Positions 46,861 to 55,978 of a DNA stretch of 64,000 bases are shown here, in pieces. Position 1 is the first letter of the stretch, and the number at the start of each line of letters is the position of its first letter. The stretch spans positions 186,001 through 250,000 of the forward strand of contig JAJCXM010000004.1 in assembly GCA_029263455.1 (NCBI GenBank), read 5' to 3'. Made by a program: the position numbers and the translations under genes. Source of the DNA: Holophagae bacterium. GTDB taxonomy: Bacteria; Acidobacteriota; Holophagae; Acanthopleuribacterales; Acanthopleuribacteraceae. The notes beneath the pieces were generated by a model. It worked only from the letters and a program-made list of their open reading frames with translations, was not told the origin of the DNA and did not search any database.

Positions 46861-48532
46861 CTAATTGGTTTTCTTTAAGCCTCTGTCGAGCTTCAGAATC
46901 ACCGCGCGACCAATATGCTGGATCGTGATTAACAAAACACATGCGCGCACTTCTTTGTGGGAATCGTTTTTCCAAGCTCTGATGGATTGATTGACAAGCG
47001 CGCCGATAGTTGGGATGCCCTTGAACTGTGGTTCGCAGTTCCAACATATGCAGGAGCGCCCTATCATTCATGCTGACCATCCAGCGCATGCGATGACCTT
47101 GAAGGAACGCGTAGGCTTGTAAGCCAGGAGCCTTTTTGGCAAGGGTTGCATACAATGACTCGGCGTGTTCTATAGTCTGATTTGCCATATCTTGGAGTCC
47201 AGCACCTATTATTTCCTCGGGCATTTGAAAGCCCAAATTTGGCTGCAGCTCTTGGTATTGGATGGTGCCCATGCGATGTCGCATCAAGTCTTTGTAAACG
47301 CCCCATTCTGTGACCATTTCGAGATTGTGCGGGTAGCCGAACTCAATGCCACGTTCTGGCCGATCACGTCTCATTTTCCGGTCGCCGTAATAGGCATCCC
47401 AGATCTCGTACCAAACTTTGTCATCAGACTCAGCAAGGCGAGATCGTATTTCGGTGAATGAGCAGTTGGCATAGGGAAAGACCATTGACGCCGTTAAGCT
47501 AAGGTCCATTTCTGCATTTGACGCTTGTCGTATGGCAGCGGGCGTAACCGAATCACTTGCAGCGAGCCTGTCTGCCATAAACTCATGATCCGGTTCAATT
47601 GCCTGAGAAATTGGACCAGAGTTATTTGTGGGCAGCCCTAGGCTGGCAACAATGGCTTTCATACCATCACGACACTGACACATGTATGTCATACGTTTGG
47701 CGCGCTTGACGTAGTGAGGGATGACCTTACTCAATTCAGTCAGTGCTCGTTCACCCAAATCGACCGCTTCTGGGTAGGGTGACGACAATAATTTACTGAT
47801 CAGGTGCTGGAAGAAGCGACCGTTGCCAAAAAGGCCCACGTTGGCTTTGGTGGCCAGAGGCAAAAAGCCTCTGAGTACATCGCAGGCTTTGGTTTTGATA
47901 TCCATGCGATAGGTTCTGGCGAAATTCTTACGGTCATGGTCATTGTCCAGTTGGGCTCGCGTTTCGTGGCCGTGTCCACGTACGTCATAGGTTGCCTCGT
48001 CGATCGGTTTACGTGTCTTCAAATAGGAAATTAACGGATCCCACATTTGTCCATAACCCGTAAAAACCTGATCCATCACCTGAATATATTCGGCGTTGAG
48101 TTGGGCGTCGAATCCATTTGGCACTATATATGGGAACTTGCCGTCGTCTCCCCTGAAGTCATAGCGGACGTAGCGCGTCGATTGCTCAATGGGCGAACCA
48201 CCTATACGGCGGTGTTCAATCTCCTTGGTGGCTAACATTGAAATGCCTTCCAATGACAGATGGCTACCTTCAAGTTCGCCGACCGAGTCATCTCCATAGG
48301 CGATTAACACGCGATCAATCAAACTAGAAGCTTTCTCTAAATTCAACTGGTCTTCTTTGATGAATTCGCGCAATAGAGTTTCGCGTAGCCCGGTTTCGGC
48401 ACGCGAGTAGCGGGCCATAATGGCACCAACCATGCCTTGCAAGTTCTTGATCGCAAAAACCTGATCGTCAAGATTGGTGACAAATGGTTCGAGCAAATCC
48501 CGATGATCGGCGTCCACGTTGCCCCCATTCAT
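46844..48532 (-). CDS. Double-domain FAD-dependent thymidylate synthase (ThyX)-like protein
   Basis: 562 residues, about twice a normal ThyX (about 220-250). The first half has the ThyX core: EIEHRRIGGSPIEQSTRY at 104-121, with HRR and EQSxRY aligning to the family motif RHRxxSxNEQSxRY. The second half repeats it as DLMRHRMGTIQYQE (RHR at 418-420) and ends with the family-type LLHMLELRTTVQGHPNYR helix. Both motifs are altered: the first lacks the RHR order and the second lacks the Ser and final Arg. Long tandem ThyX proteins exist in several phyla and their activity is not established to my knowledge. A role in dTMP synthesis is therefore uncertain; no thyA is in the window. Confidence 0.85.
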   Translation of the reverse strand: MNGGNVDADHRDLLEPFVTNLDDQVFAIKNLQGMVGAIMARYSRAETGLRETLLREFIKEDQLNLEKASSLIDRVLIAYGDDSVGELEGSHLSLEGISMLATKEIEHRRIGGSPIEQSTRYVRYDFRGDDGKFPYIVPNGFDAQLNAEYIQVMDQVFTGYGQMWDPLISYLKTRKPIDEATYDVRGHGHETRAQLDNDHDRKNFARTYRMDIKTKACDVLRGFLPLATKANVGLFGNGRFFQHLISKLLSSPYPEAVDLGERALTELSKVIPHYVKRAKRMTYMCQCRDGMKAIVASLGLPTNNSGPISQAIEPDHEFMADRLAASDSVTPAAIRQASNAEMDLSLTASMVFPYANCSFTEIRSRLAESDDKVWYEIWDAYYGDRKMRRDRPERGIEFGYPHNLEMVTEWGVYKDLMRHRMGTIQYQELQPNLGFQMPEEIIGAGLQDMANQTIEHAESLYATLAKKAPGLQAYAFLQGHRMRWMVSMNDRALLHMLELRTTVQGHPNYRRACQSIHQSLEKRFPQRSARMCFVNHDPAYWSRGDSEARQRLKENQLDGNQG

Positions 48533-48612
48533 AAATCAATAATCCTAAGCGGCGTTATTCTAACAGATCATCTGACTACATCGCACCCTAGAGACTGCGC
48601 TATATTAAAGAT

Positions 48613-49299
48613 ATGAATGACCTAGAAGGACAGTTGACCCAAGCCCAGCAGGAAATCGCCGTAAAGGATCGGCTCATTGCCGCCCTTGCTTTTGTTGCCG
48701 TCATTTGGTCGGTGAAGGTGGCCGAAGTTGTGTTTCACGCAGATTTTGGCAGATTCGGCGTGTTGCCCAGGCACTTGGAGGGACTGTGGGGCCTGTTAAC
48801 CATGCCCGTTTTACACGCTGACTTTGGACATGTTGGCGCAAACTCGATTCCTGCCTTTGTGCTCATCATGGCGACGTTACACTTTTACCGAAAGATAGCG
48901 TTACGCGTTATTTTGGGGACATGGCTCGGCAGCGCTCTCATGGTTTGGGTATTTGCAAGAACGGCCTTACACATCGGGGCGAGCGCATTGATTTACGGTC
49001 TAGCAGCTTTCTTGTTCTTTAGCGGCATTTTTCGGAGAGACACCAAATCAATCGCCATTGCCATGTGTGTCGCGTTCTTGTATGGCAGTATGGTTTGGGG
49101 TATGTTGCCGATCTACCCTGACGTTTCTTGGGAAGGCCACCTATTTGGCGCAGTGACCGGCACCCTGTTGGCCTATCGCTACCGGCAATTCAATCGCCCC
49201 CAGCCAACCCCTGAATGGGACGACGGCAGTGCCGACCACTTGCCCTGGCACCTGACTGACGAACCGGAAAAGCCGATCGTTAATCGTCCCTACTTTTAG
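48613..49299 (+). CDS. Rhomboid-family intramembrane serine protease
   Basis: A 228-residue protein with a short coiled N-terminus and about six membrane helices. Rhomboid catalytic elements are visible: HVGAN at 73-77 (the H..xxxN of helix 2), the nucleophile motif GAS with S124 in IGASALIYGL, and the helix-6 His H176 in EGHLFGAVTG. It would cleave transmembrane substrates within the inner membrane. The C-terminal 35 residues are polar. The weak ribosome-binding site suggests low expression. Its stop overlaps the stop of the GGDEF gene by 4 nt (convergent). Confidence 0.9.
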   Translation: MNDLEGQLTQAQQEIAVKDRLIAALAFVAVIWSVKVAEVVFHADFGRFGVLPRHLEGLWGLLTMPVLHADFGHVGANSIPAFVLIMATLHFYRKIALRVILGTWLGSALMVWVFARTALHIGASALIYGLAAFLFFSGIFRRDTKSIAIAMCVAFLYGSMVWGMLPIYPDVSWEGHLFGAVTGTLLAYRYRQFNRPQPTPEWDDGSADHLPWHLTDEPEKPIVNRPYF

Positions 49300-51431
49300 T
49301 TCAGGGCACCTTCAAAAACGAACGACTGATTGCGGCCGGCATCTTTCGCTTGGTACAACGCTGCGTCAGCGCAAGCGATCAAGTGATTTATCGTCAATTC
49401 GGAGCATGCAGTATGGTCTAAAACGCCAATACTCACTGTCACCTTGATATCAGGATGCCCCTCAAATTCGGTTTCAGCGATTGTCATACGGATCTTTTCA
49501 GCCACGTGTAAAGCCTGTTCCCGATCGGTATTGGAAAGCACAACCGCAAACTCTTCGCCGCCAAAACGGGCGATGGCGTCTTCCACTCGAATCATTCTTT
49601 GAATCAATTGGGCAATTTCCGATAGAACAGCATCTCCAGCTAGATGACCATGGGTGTCGTTAATCTCCTTGAAATGATCAAAATCAATCATTAACAAAGA
49701 CAAATCGACTTGATGCCGCCTCACTTTGGAGAGCTCTCGTTCTAGGAGTTGGATTAGATAGGAACGGTTGAAAACTTCAGTCAGAGGATCGGTGACAGAG
49801 ACCAAATACAATTCTTCATTCTTTTCTGAGAGTTGGCGTGTCTTTTCGGCCAGATTAGAGTTGATCATTTCAAGGTCCTTCGTCTGCCGATTCATTTGGT
49901 CGTTTAGTTCTTGTAAACGGCTGTTCGCAGCCACAGATTGGCGGTATCTTCCAAATAACAAAACGGCTACAAGGAGGACGAGTGCGGCCAGGATCAAAAT
50001 ACCGTTGCGAATAAGCCTTTGCCTACCCAGATCAAGGTTCTTGATTTGATTGTCACGTGTGAGTAACTCAATTTCCCGTTGTTTTTGAGCAATAGCGTGT
50101 TGGGCTTGTAAGTTGTTAATGCGCTGAGCGACTTCACGGTTCATGAGGTCTTCATGCAGGGCATAAGCCTGAAATAAGTGATCAGTGGCCTGCTCAATTT
50201 TGCCTTGTTCACGCTCAACGGCGGCCATAGCTACCAACGCATCTCGCAATACCGATTTTGCACCGGCATCGCTGGCGTAGCCTACAGCTTCCTGCAGTGA
50301 CGCTAAACTCCCCGTTGAGTCACCCTGTTTTTGTTGAATCTCACTAAGCGTGATGGAGTTGATGGCTGCATTTGCGAATGATTGAGAACTGAAATTCAAA
50401 CCTAGCGCTTCCCGCACTTCCGCCTCGGCTTCACCCAATCGATTTTGTTGAATAAATATCGTGGCTATCTGTGCTTTTGCGTTTGCCATGCCCTCTAAAT
50501 CATCTAGCTCAATGGCGTGTTCTAGCGAGCGGTTCAGGAATTCCAGTCCTTTTTCAAGATCCCCCATCTCAACATACGCGGTTCCAAGATTAATGAGCGC
50601 GCGCAAGACGCCTGCTCGATCCTCTATGTCTTGCCACAAATTGAAACTAAGACGGTGATATTGCTCCGCAAGTTTGTAGTCTTCAATGTTCTTATAGATG
50701 GTGCCCACATTGGCAAAAGAATGCGCCAATCCTGCCGGATCATCTAACTGCCTCTTAATGTCTATGGCCCTCAAATGAAAATCCAACGCCTCGTAATAGT
50801 TACCCAAACTATTGTGTATGTCACCGATGTCGTTAAGTGTTTGCGCTTGGCAACGTTTATCGCCAACTAGGTGACAGGCTTCAAGCGCCCGGAAGTAGTG
50901 ATCCATGGCATCTGCATCATTACCCAACTGCCTATGAATCGACCCCATGTGGCTAAGGCTTTGAGCGGCTCGCCTTTCCAGGTTATGGCGGTCCGCGATG
51001 ACCCAAATTTCGCGCTCGGCTGCGAGCGCCGCATGATAGTCGCCTAATTGTTCGTGCCGTTCAACGGTGCGTTCATATGCGACAACCGCTGCGCTCCAGT
51101 AGCCTTGCTCTTTTGCGTAATTAATGGCCTTTTGGTAGGCGACCATGGCAGCCGCATGATCCTTGAAACGGATTAGCGCGTCGCCTTGAATGATAAAGCA
51201 CTGCGCGACCAGTTCGGATGGCTGGTTTGATGCCAACAGCTCTTGCGCTTCTGTTGCAAATAGACGGGCACGCACAGGGTCATCGTATATGGCTAACAAT
51301 TCACGTGCGAGCTCAACTAAGCGTTGTGGCCGTTGTTCGATGGGTGCAGCTCGAGCCGCCTCTTCCTTTTCCAGCCATGCTTCCGACTGGCCGGAAAGCG
51401 TCAACAGGACCATCGACAGCACAAATGCCAC
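49296..51431 (-). CDS. TPR-containing membrane diguanylate cyclase
   Basis: A 711-residue sensor: signal peptide, about eight TPRs (residues 30-430; e.g. AQTLNDIGDIHNSLGNYYEALDFHLRAIDI), one membrane helix (about 480-500), a coiled coil, and a C-terminal GGDEF domain with the active-site motif GGEEF (in IARFGGEEFAVVLS) and a normal IDFDHFKEINDTHGH segment. It makes cyclic di-GMP, with the periplasmic TPRs probably sensing a protein partner. No allosteric RxxD I-site is obvious before the motif. Starts at GTG with GGAGG 9 nt upstream. Confidence 0.92.
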   Translation of the reverse strand: MAFVLSMVLLTLSGQSEAWLEKEEAARAAPIEQRPQRLVELARELLAIYDDPVRARLFATEAQELLASNQPSELVAQCFIIQGDALIRFKDHAAAMVAYQKAINYAKEQGYWSAAVVAYERTVERHEQLGDYHAALAAEREIWVIADRHNLERRAAQSLSHMGSIHRQLGNDADAMDHYFRALEACHLVGDKRCQAQTLNDIGDIHNSLGNYYEALDFHLRAIDIKRQLDDPAGLAHSFANVGTIYKNIEDYKLAEQYHRLSFNLWQDIEDRAGVLRALINLGTAYVEMGDLEKGLEFLNRSLEHAIELDDLEGMANAKAQIATIFIQQNRLGEAEAEVREALGLNFSSQSFANAAINSITLSEIQQKQGDSTGSLASLQEAVGYASDAGAKSVLRDALVAMAAVEREQGKIEQATDHLFQAYALHEDLMNREVAQRINNLQAQHAIAQKQREIELLTRDNQIKNLDLGRQRLIRNGILILAALVLLVAVLLFGRYRQSVAANSRLQELNDQMNRQTKDLEMINSNLAEKTRQLSEKNEELYLVSVTDPLTEVFNRSYLIQLLERELSKVRRHQVDLSLLMIDFDHFKEINDTHGHLAGDAVLSEIAQLIQRMIRVEDAIARFGGEEFAVVLSNTDREQALHVAEKIRMTIAETEFEGHPDIKVTVSIGVLDHTACSELTINHLIACADAALYQAKDAGRNQSFVFEGALN

Positions 51432-51673
51432 CTGTTAACGCCTCCTTTCGATTGCCAACAAGACGAAGGCAACTAGCTAAGGTCGGCTCGACTTTTAGAC
51501 ACAGCCATGAGACGAGCCCACGGACACCTCTTCGACGTTTATGAGGGGAGCAATATCCATTCCATTTGCCTAGCTCTTGCCTGAATATGGAGGTCAATTA
51601 GAACTAGATGTTTAGGCGACTAATGGGATGAACACATTCACTTCATGGACAAATTGCGTCATTTCAGAGATCG

Positions 51674-51694
51674 AGTTGACAACCATCGTCAACT
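51674..51694. promoter_or_regulatory. Palindrome upstream of the RND efflux operon
   Basis: AGTTGAC (51674-51680) and GTCAACT (51688-51694), a perfect 7-bp inverted repeat with a 7-nt spacer, lies about 92 nt before the adaptor start in the 354-bp gap (51432-51785) shared with the divergent GGDEF gene. It looks like a dimeric repressor site, but no TetR/MarR gene is nearby. The rest of the gap shows nothing else. Confidence 0.5.
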
Positions 51695-51785
51695 TGCCAT
51701 CATTGATTTATGTCGCGAAACACGGCAACATCAGGCTCCATGCAGCGTATTGGAGTCATGCAGACGTATTTAAGTAGGGGATGAA

Positions 51786-52871
51786 ATGCAAGTAATGATA
51801 AGAACCGTAGTTAGCGCAAGCTTGACGATGTTGATATTGGCATGTGGAGGCGAATCCAGTGAGTTAGACCGGTCACAACAACCGAAAGCAGAAGAGAGCG
51901 CAACCGTCGCTGTGAGTCACATTCAACGTGGCGAAGCAGCCTCCTACTACACAACAACGGCGACATTAGAAGCAGAATACAAAGCTGAAATTAGGTCGAG
52001 AACCGAAGGCATCGTGCGTGAACTTATCCACGAAGAGGGCGACGATGTTGAAGCCGGCGAGTTATTGCTGGTCATTGAAGATAGCGATCAAGTATTGCGC
52101 CTACGACAAGCTCAAATCCAGGCTGAACAGGCCAAAGCCGAATTCGTTCGACGAAAGAGCATGACCGAAGCAGGTTTCTTATCCTCTCAGGAATTTGAAC
52201 TCACTGAAAACGCGTTGAAACAGGCGGAAGCCGAATTAGAACTTGCAACCTTAATGCTTTCTTACACGCGAGTAACTGCTCCTTTTACGGGTACGGTAAC
52301 GCGCCGGTCAGTGGATTTAGGTGCCAACATATCCTCGGGCGCCGCCCTCTTTAACATGATGGACATGGATCCCCTGCTTGTGAAGGTGTTCATCCCCGCC
52401 ACTAGAATGGGATTCGTAAAAGTAGGCCAAGATTTGGAAATAGAAGTAGAGAGCAATGAGACGCATCTGACGGGCCATGTCAGATTAATCAGTCCAATCG
52501 TGGATTCAGAAACCGGTACCGTCAAAGTGACTGCCGAAATTAGACAATATCCAGCCGCGACGCGACCTGGCGATTTCGCAAACATAAGTATCATCACTCA
52601 TCGTAGCCAAAACGCGTTGTTAGTACCCACAACCGCCATTATCGAAGACCAAGGATCGCATCACGTCTTTATTACCCAAGACTCTCGCGCATTTAAACGT
52701 ATCGTCAGCATAGGTTTTGCGGATCGCGGCCAGACTGAGATCACAAACGGCTTAGGAGGCGATGAACTCATCGTCGTTAAGGGCCAGCGCAACTTGAAGG
52801 ACGGCATGGCAGTTGAAATACTCAGTGGCCCTGACGCTGCGGTGACGGCTAAGGTAGAGGCGGGCCCTTGA
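51786..52871 (+). CDS. RND efflux periplasmic adaptor (membrane fusion protein)
   Basis: A 361-residue lipoprotein adaptor. The signal peptide ends in a lipobox (LTMLILAC). The typical layout follows: a lipoyl half-motif (AEYKAEIRSRTEGIVRELIHEEGDDVEAGELLLVIEDSDQ), a helical hairpin (LRQAQIQAEQAKAEFVRRKSM), the second lipoyl half (YTRVTAPFTGTVTRRSVDLGANISSGAALF), then beta-barrel and membrane-proximal domains. It joins the inner-membrane pump to an outer-membrane channel. The start has AGGGG 5 nt upstream. It overlaps the next gene by 4 nt (TTGA). Confidence 0.92.
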   Translation: MQVMIRTVVSASLTMLILACGGESSELDRSQQPKAEESATVAVSHIQRGEAASYYTTTATLEAEYKAEIRSRTEGIVRELIHEEGDDVEAGELLLVIEDSDQVLRLRQAQIQAEQAKAEFVRRKSMTEAGFLSSQEFELTENALKQAEAELELATLMLSYTRVTAPFTGTVTRRSVDLGANISSGAALFNMMDMDPLLVKVFIPATRMGFVKVGQDLEIEVESNETHLTGHVRLISPIVDSETGTVKVTAEIRQYPAATRPGDFANISIITHRSQNALLVPTTAIIEDQGSHHVFITQDSRAFKRIVSIGFADRGQTEITNGLGGDELIVVKGQRNLKDGMAVEILSGPDAAVTAKVEAGP

Positions 52872-55800
52872 TTCGCTCCGTCGTTAAAACTTCCGTCTCC
52901 AGGCGAGTGACGGTGCTGATGGTGTCTTTGGCGGTTGTCGCATTTGGTGCCGTAAGCCTATCTCGTTTGCCGATTAACCTTCTACCCAACATTAGCTACC
53001 CGTCTTTGACCGTGCAAACAGAATACCCAAACGCTGCGCCCGGTGAGGTCGAGAATCTAGTCACTAAGCCCGTTGAAGATGCCGTGGGCGTATTACGAGG
53101 TCTACGGGAAATACATTCAGTTTCTCGCGCTGGAATGAGCGAAGTGACGCTCGAATTCGGTTGGGGCAGCGACATGAACAGCTTGGCGATGGATGTTCGG
53201 GAGAAGATCGACCGGCTGACGCTGCCGGAAGAAACCGAAAGTCCTATTGTTCTCAGATACGACCCCGCCCTCGACCCAATCATGCGCATTGCCCTTTCAG
53301 GCTCAACTGACCTTCGCTTCATGCGCACGATCGCGGATCAAAAGTTAAAGGACGAGTTTGGCAAGCTGGAAGGTGTTGCATCCGCTCAAGTTAAAGGCGG
53401 TGAGGAAGAAGAGATCCAAGTCAACGTAAACCAAGGGCGGCTGACCCAGATGGGTCTTTCTCCTAGTGACTTGGCAACCGTGCTTAGCGGCTCCAATATC
53501 AATCGGCCCGGTGGATCACTTGAAAGCGAAACAAGCCAGTTCATGGTTCGCACGTTAAACGAATACGACAGCCTAGAGGAGATCGGGAACCTGGTAATAA
53601 CAGCGCCAGGATCCGCGCCCGTTCGCCTCAATGATGTGGCTTCGGTGGTGATGGGTTCAAAGGACCGTGACGAGATCACGCGCGTCAATGGCGAAGAATG
53701 CGTCATTATCGAGATTTACAAAGAGGCGGACGCCAACACGGTTGCTGTGGCCGACAGTGTTACAGCTGCCTTGGAATGGATGCCTCGTTTTCTGACAGGC
53801 GAGATGCACATCACCCCTCTTTTCGACCAATCTCGATTTATTCGACAATCGATAAGCGAGGTCCAGCAGGCGTTGTTGATCGGTGGCCTATTGGCGGTGG
53901 CGGTCCTTTGGTTATTCTTGCGTGACAACCGAGCAACTTTGATTATTGCCACCTCAATACCGATTTCGGTTATCGCAACATTCATTCTGATGCACAGCTT
54001 GGACGTGAGTCTCAATATCATGTCACTTGGAGGACTTACGTTAGGTATCGGCATGCTGGTCGACAGCTCAATTGTTGTGCTGGAATCGATTCATCGTTTT
54101 CGACAAACGGGCATGTCCCAGTCTCAGGCGGCCATCGAGGGCACTTTGAATGTAGGCGGCGCTGTCGTCGCATCCATTCTGACAACGATTGCCGTCTTCT
54201 TTCCCATCGTTTTTGTGGAAGGCATTGCAGGCCAGCTTTTCCGCGATCAAGCACTTACGGTTACTTTCAGTCTAGCTGCTTCGTTGGTGGTCGCCCTCAC
54301 TTTAATCCCGATGTTGGCGTCGTGGGGCGGAAAAAAGGCAAATGCTCAAAGCGAGCAAAAAGGCCCCGACCCCAGCAGTCGTTGGACAGGAAGTTACGAA
54401 TGGTTGCTGCGTGGCGCACTTCGGCATCGGCTGTTAATGATCTTGGCGGTTTGTGGTCTCTTTGTGGCCTCTTTATTCGTGTCACAGGGACTGGGCCGCG
54501 AACTCATCCCCTCACTCAGCGAAGGCGAGTTCTTTTTTGAAGTGACAATGCCCGAAGGCACAGCATTACCGGCAACCGATCGAGAAATGAAGGAAATGGA
54601 AGCCATCGCCCAGAGCGATGAAAGGGTGCGTTTAGTTTATAGCTCGGTAGGAACACGCAGTGTTTCCGGTGGCCTATCATTAAAAACAAAAGATGAAAAC
54701 CTCGCCCAGCTCAACGTAGTCATGGCCGACCGCAGCGATGAATTAATGCAGCGCCAGACAGAAAATACACTTCGCCAGTCATTTAGTCGCAGAGCCAGTG
54801 TTGAATCACAGCTAGGAAGACCCAGTTTCTTCAGCCTGAAGACGCCTTTAGAATTGCATTTTTTTGGCGAAGACCTGGATCAACTCAAACAATACTCTGA
54901 AGACATCAAATCCAAACTCGAACAGATCGACGGAATTACAGACTTACGGGCCTCTTTAGAGTCTGGCAATCCAGAGTTGAATGTCGTCTTCAACCGCGCT
55001 CGTCTATCACGTCTTGGTCTAACCGTTGATGGCGTTTCTTCAACCCTGCAAAGCAGAGTTGACGGCACAATTGTGTCACGCTTCAAAGAAGACGATCGCC
55101 TGATCGACATCCGCTTGCGCAACCAGATTGAGGACCGCAACACGAGGGGTGATATTGAAAATATGGTTGTCGCTATTCGTGACGGCCAACCGGTGACGCT
55201 TAATTCAGTGGCGCAAGTGAACTCAGGACGCGGTCCAAGCGAAATCCATCGCATCGGTCAAAGTCGGGTTGCAATTTTGTTTGGCGAAGTGGAAGGTCGG
55301 TCGTTGGGCGCGGTCATGGATGAGGTTAAGCAGGTCATCAGCGAAAACCCATCGCCTGTGAACATCTCACCGGCGCTAGGTGGCCAGAACCGCGAAATGG
55401 AAGAATCATTCGACAGCCTCATTTTTGCCATCGGATTATCTGTTTTTCTCGTATACCTAGTTATGGCTTCCACGTTTGAAAGCTTGATTCACCCATTTGT
55501 GATCATGTTCACCATTCCCTTTGCATTGATCGGTGCAATTGCCGGATTGCGCGCGGCCAATCTCTCGATAAGCATTATTGCCTTATTAGGTGTCATTTTC
55601 TTGGTCGGTGTCATTGTCAACAACGCTATTGTCTTGGTGGACGCTGTAAATCATTTGCGGCGTACGGGCATGGAAAAATTGGATGCGGTTGTCGCCGCGT
55701 CCAAATTAAGGCTGCGGCCCATTGTCATGACCACTATGACAACGGTTCTTGGCTTGTTGCCTATGGCTATTGGATTTGGTGAAGGGGCCGAGCTAAGGCA

Positions 55801-55978
55801 ACCGTTGGCGGTCGTGGTGACCTACGGCCTTATCGTCGGAACATTCTTAACCCTATTTGTGATTCCGGCTGTCTACTTAATGATTCCTTCCACCGTCCGC
55901 TCCATCAAAGACGATGAAGAACTCGATCGTATTTTGGCCATGGCAGACACAGCAAGCGCTATTGGAGAAAGCCCATGA
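52868..55978 (+). CDS. RND efflux permease, first of two
   Basis: A 1036-residue proton-driven multidrug exporter of the HAE type. It has the full double repeat: an N-terminal helix, a porter domain (GGEEEEIQVNVNQGRL), helices 2-6 with GIGMLVDSSIVVLESI in helix 4, then the second half ending in GVIVNNAIVLVDAVNHLR. In helix 4 the first Asp of the classic DD pair is kept and the second is Ser. TTG start, overlapping the adaptor stop. It ends with a 4-nt overlap (ATGA) to the second pump, so all three are translated together. Confidence 0.93.
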   Translation: MIRSVVKTSVSRRVTVLMVSLAVVAFGAVSLSRLPINLLPNISYPSLTVQTEYPNAAPGEVENLVTKPVEDAVGVLRGLREIHSVSRAGMSEVTLEFGWGSDMNSLAMDVREKIDRLTLPEETESPIVLRYDPALDPIMRIALSGSTDLRFMRTIADQKLKDEFGKLEGVASAQVKGGEEEEIQVNVNQGRLTQMGLSPSDLATVLSGSNINRPGGSLESETSQFMVRTLNEYDSLEEIGNLVITAPGSAPVRLNDVASVVMGSKDRDEITRVNGEECVIIEIYKEADANTVAVADSVTAALEWMPRFLTGEMHITPLFDQSRFIRQSISEVQQALLIGGLLAVAVLWLFLRDNRATLIIATSIPISVIATFILMHSLDVSLNIMSLGGLTLGIGMLVDSSIVVLESIHRFRQTGMSQSQAAIEGTLNVGGAVVASILTTIAVFFPIVFVEGIAGQLFRDQALTVTFSLAASLVVALTLIPMLASWGGKKANAQSEQKGPDPSSRWTGSYEWLLRGALRHRLLMILAVCGLFVASLFVSQGLGRELIPSLSEGEFFFEVTMPEGTALPATDREMKEMEAIAQSDERVRLVYSSVGTRSVSGGLSLKTKDENLAQLNVVMADRSDELMQRQTENTLRQSFSRRASVESQLGRPSFFSLKTPLELHFFGEDLDQLKQYSEDIKSKLEQIDGITDLRASLESGNPELNVVFNRARLSRLGLTVDGVSSTLQSRVDGTIVSRFKEDDRLIDIRLRNQIEDRNTRGDIENMVVAIRDGQPVTLNSVAQVNSGRGPSEIHRIGQSRVAILFGEVEGRSLGAVMDEVKQVISENPSPVNISPALGGQNREMEESFDSLIFAIGLSVFLVYLVMASTFESLIHPFVIMFTIPFALIGAIAGLRAANLSISIIALLGVIFLVGVIVNNAIVLVDAVNHLRRTGMEKLDAVVAASKLRLRPIVMTTMTTVLGLLPMAIGFGEGAELRQPLAVVVTYGLIVGTFLTLFVIPAVYLMIPSTVRSIKDDEELDRILAMADTASAIGESP

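Noticed and set aside
51432-51785. Regulator gene for the RND operon
   Set aside because: No ORF with an HTH domain in the gap; only a palindrome is visible.
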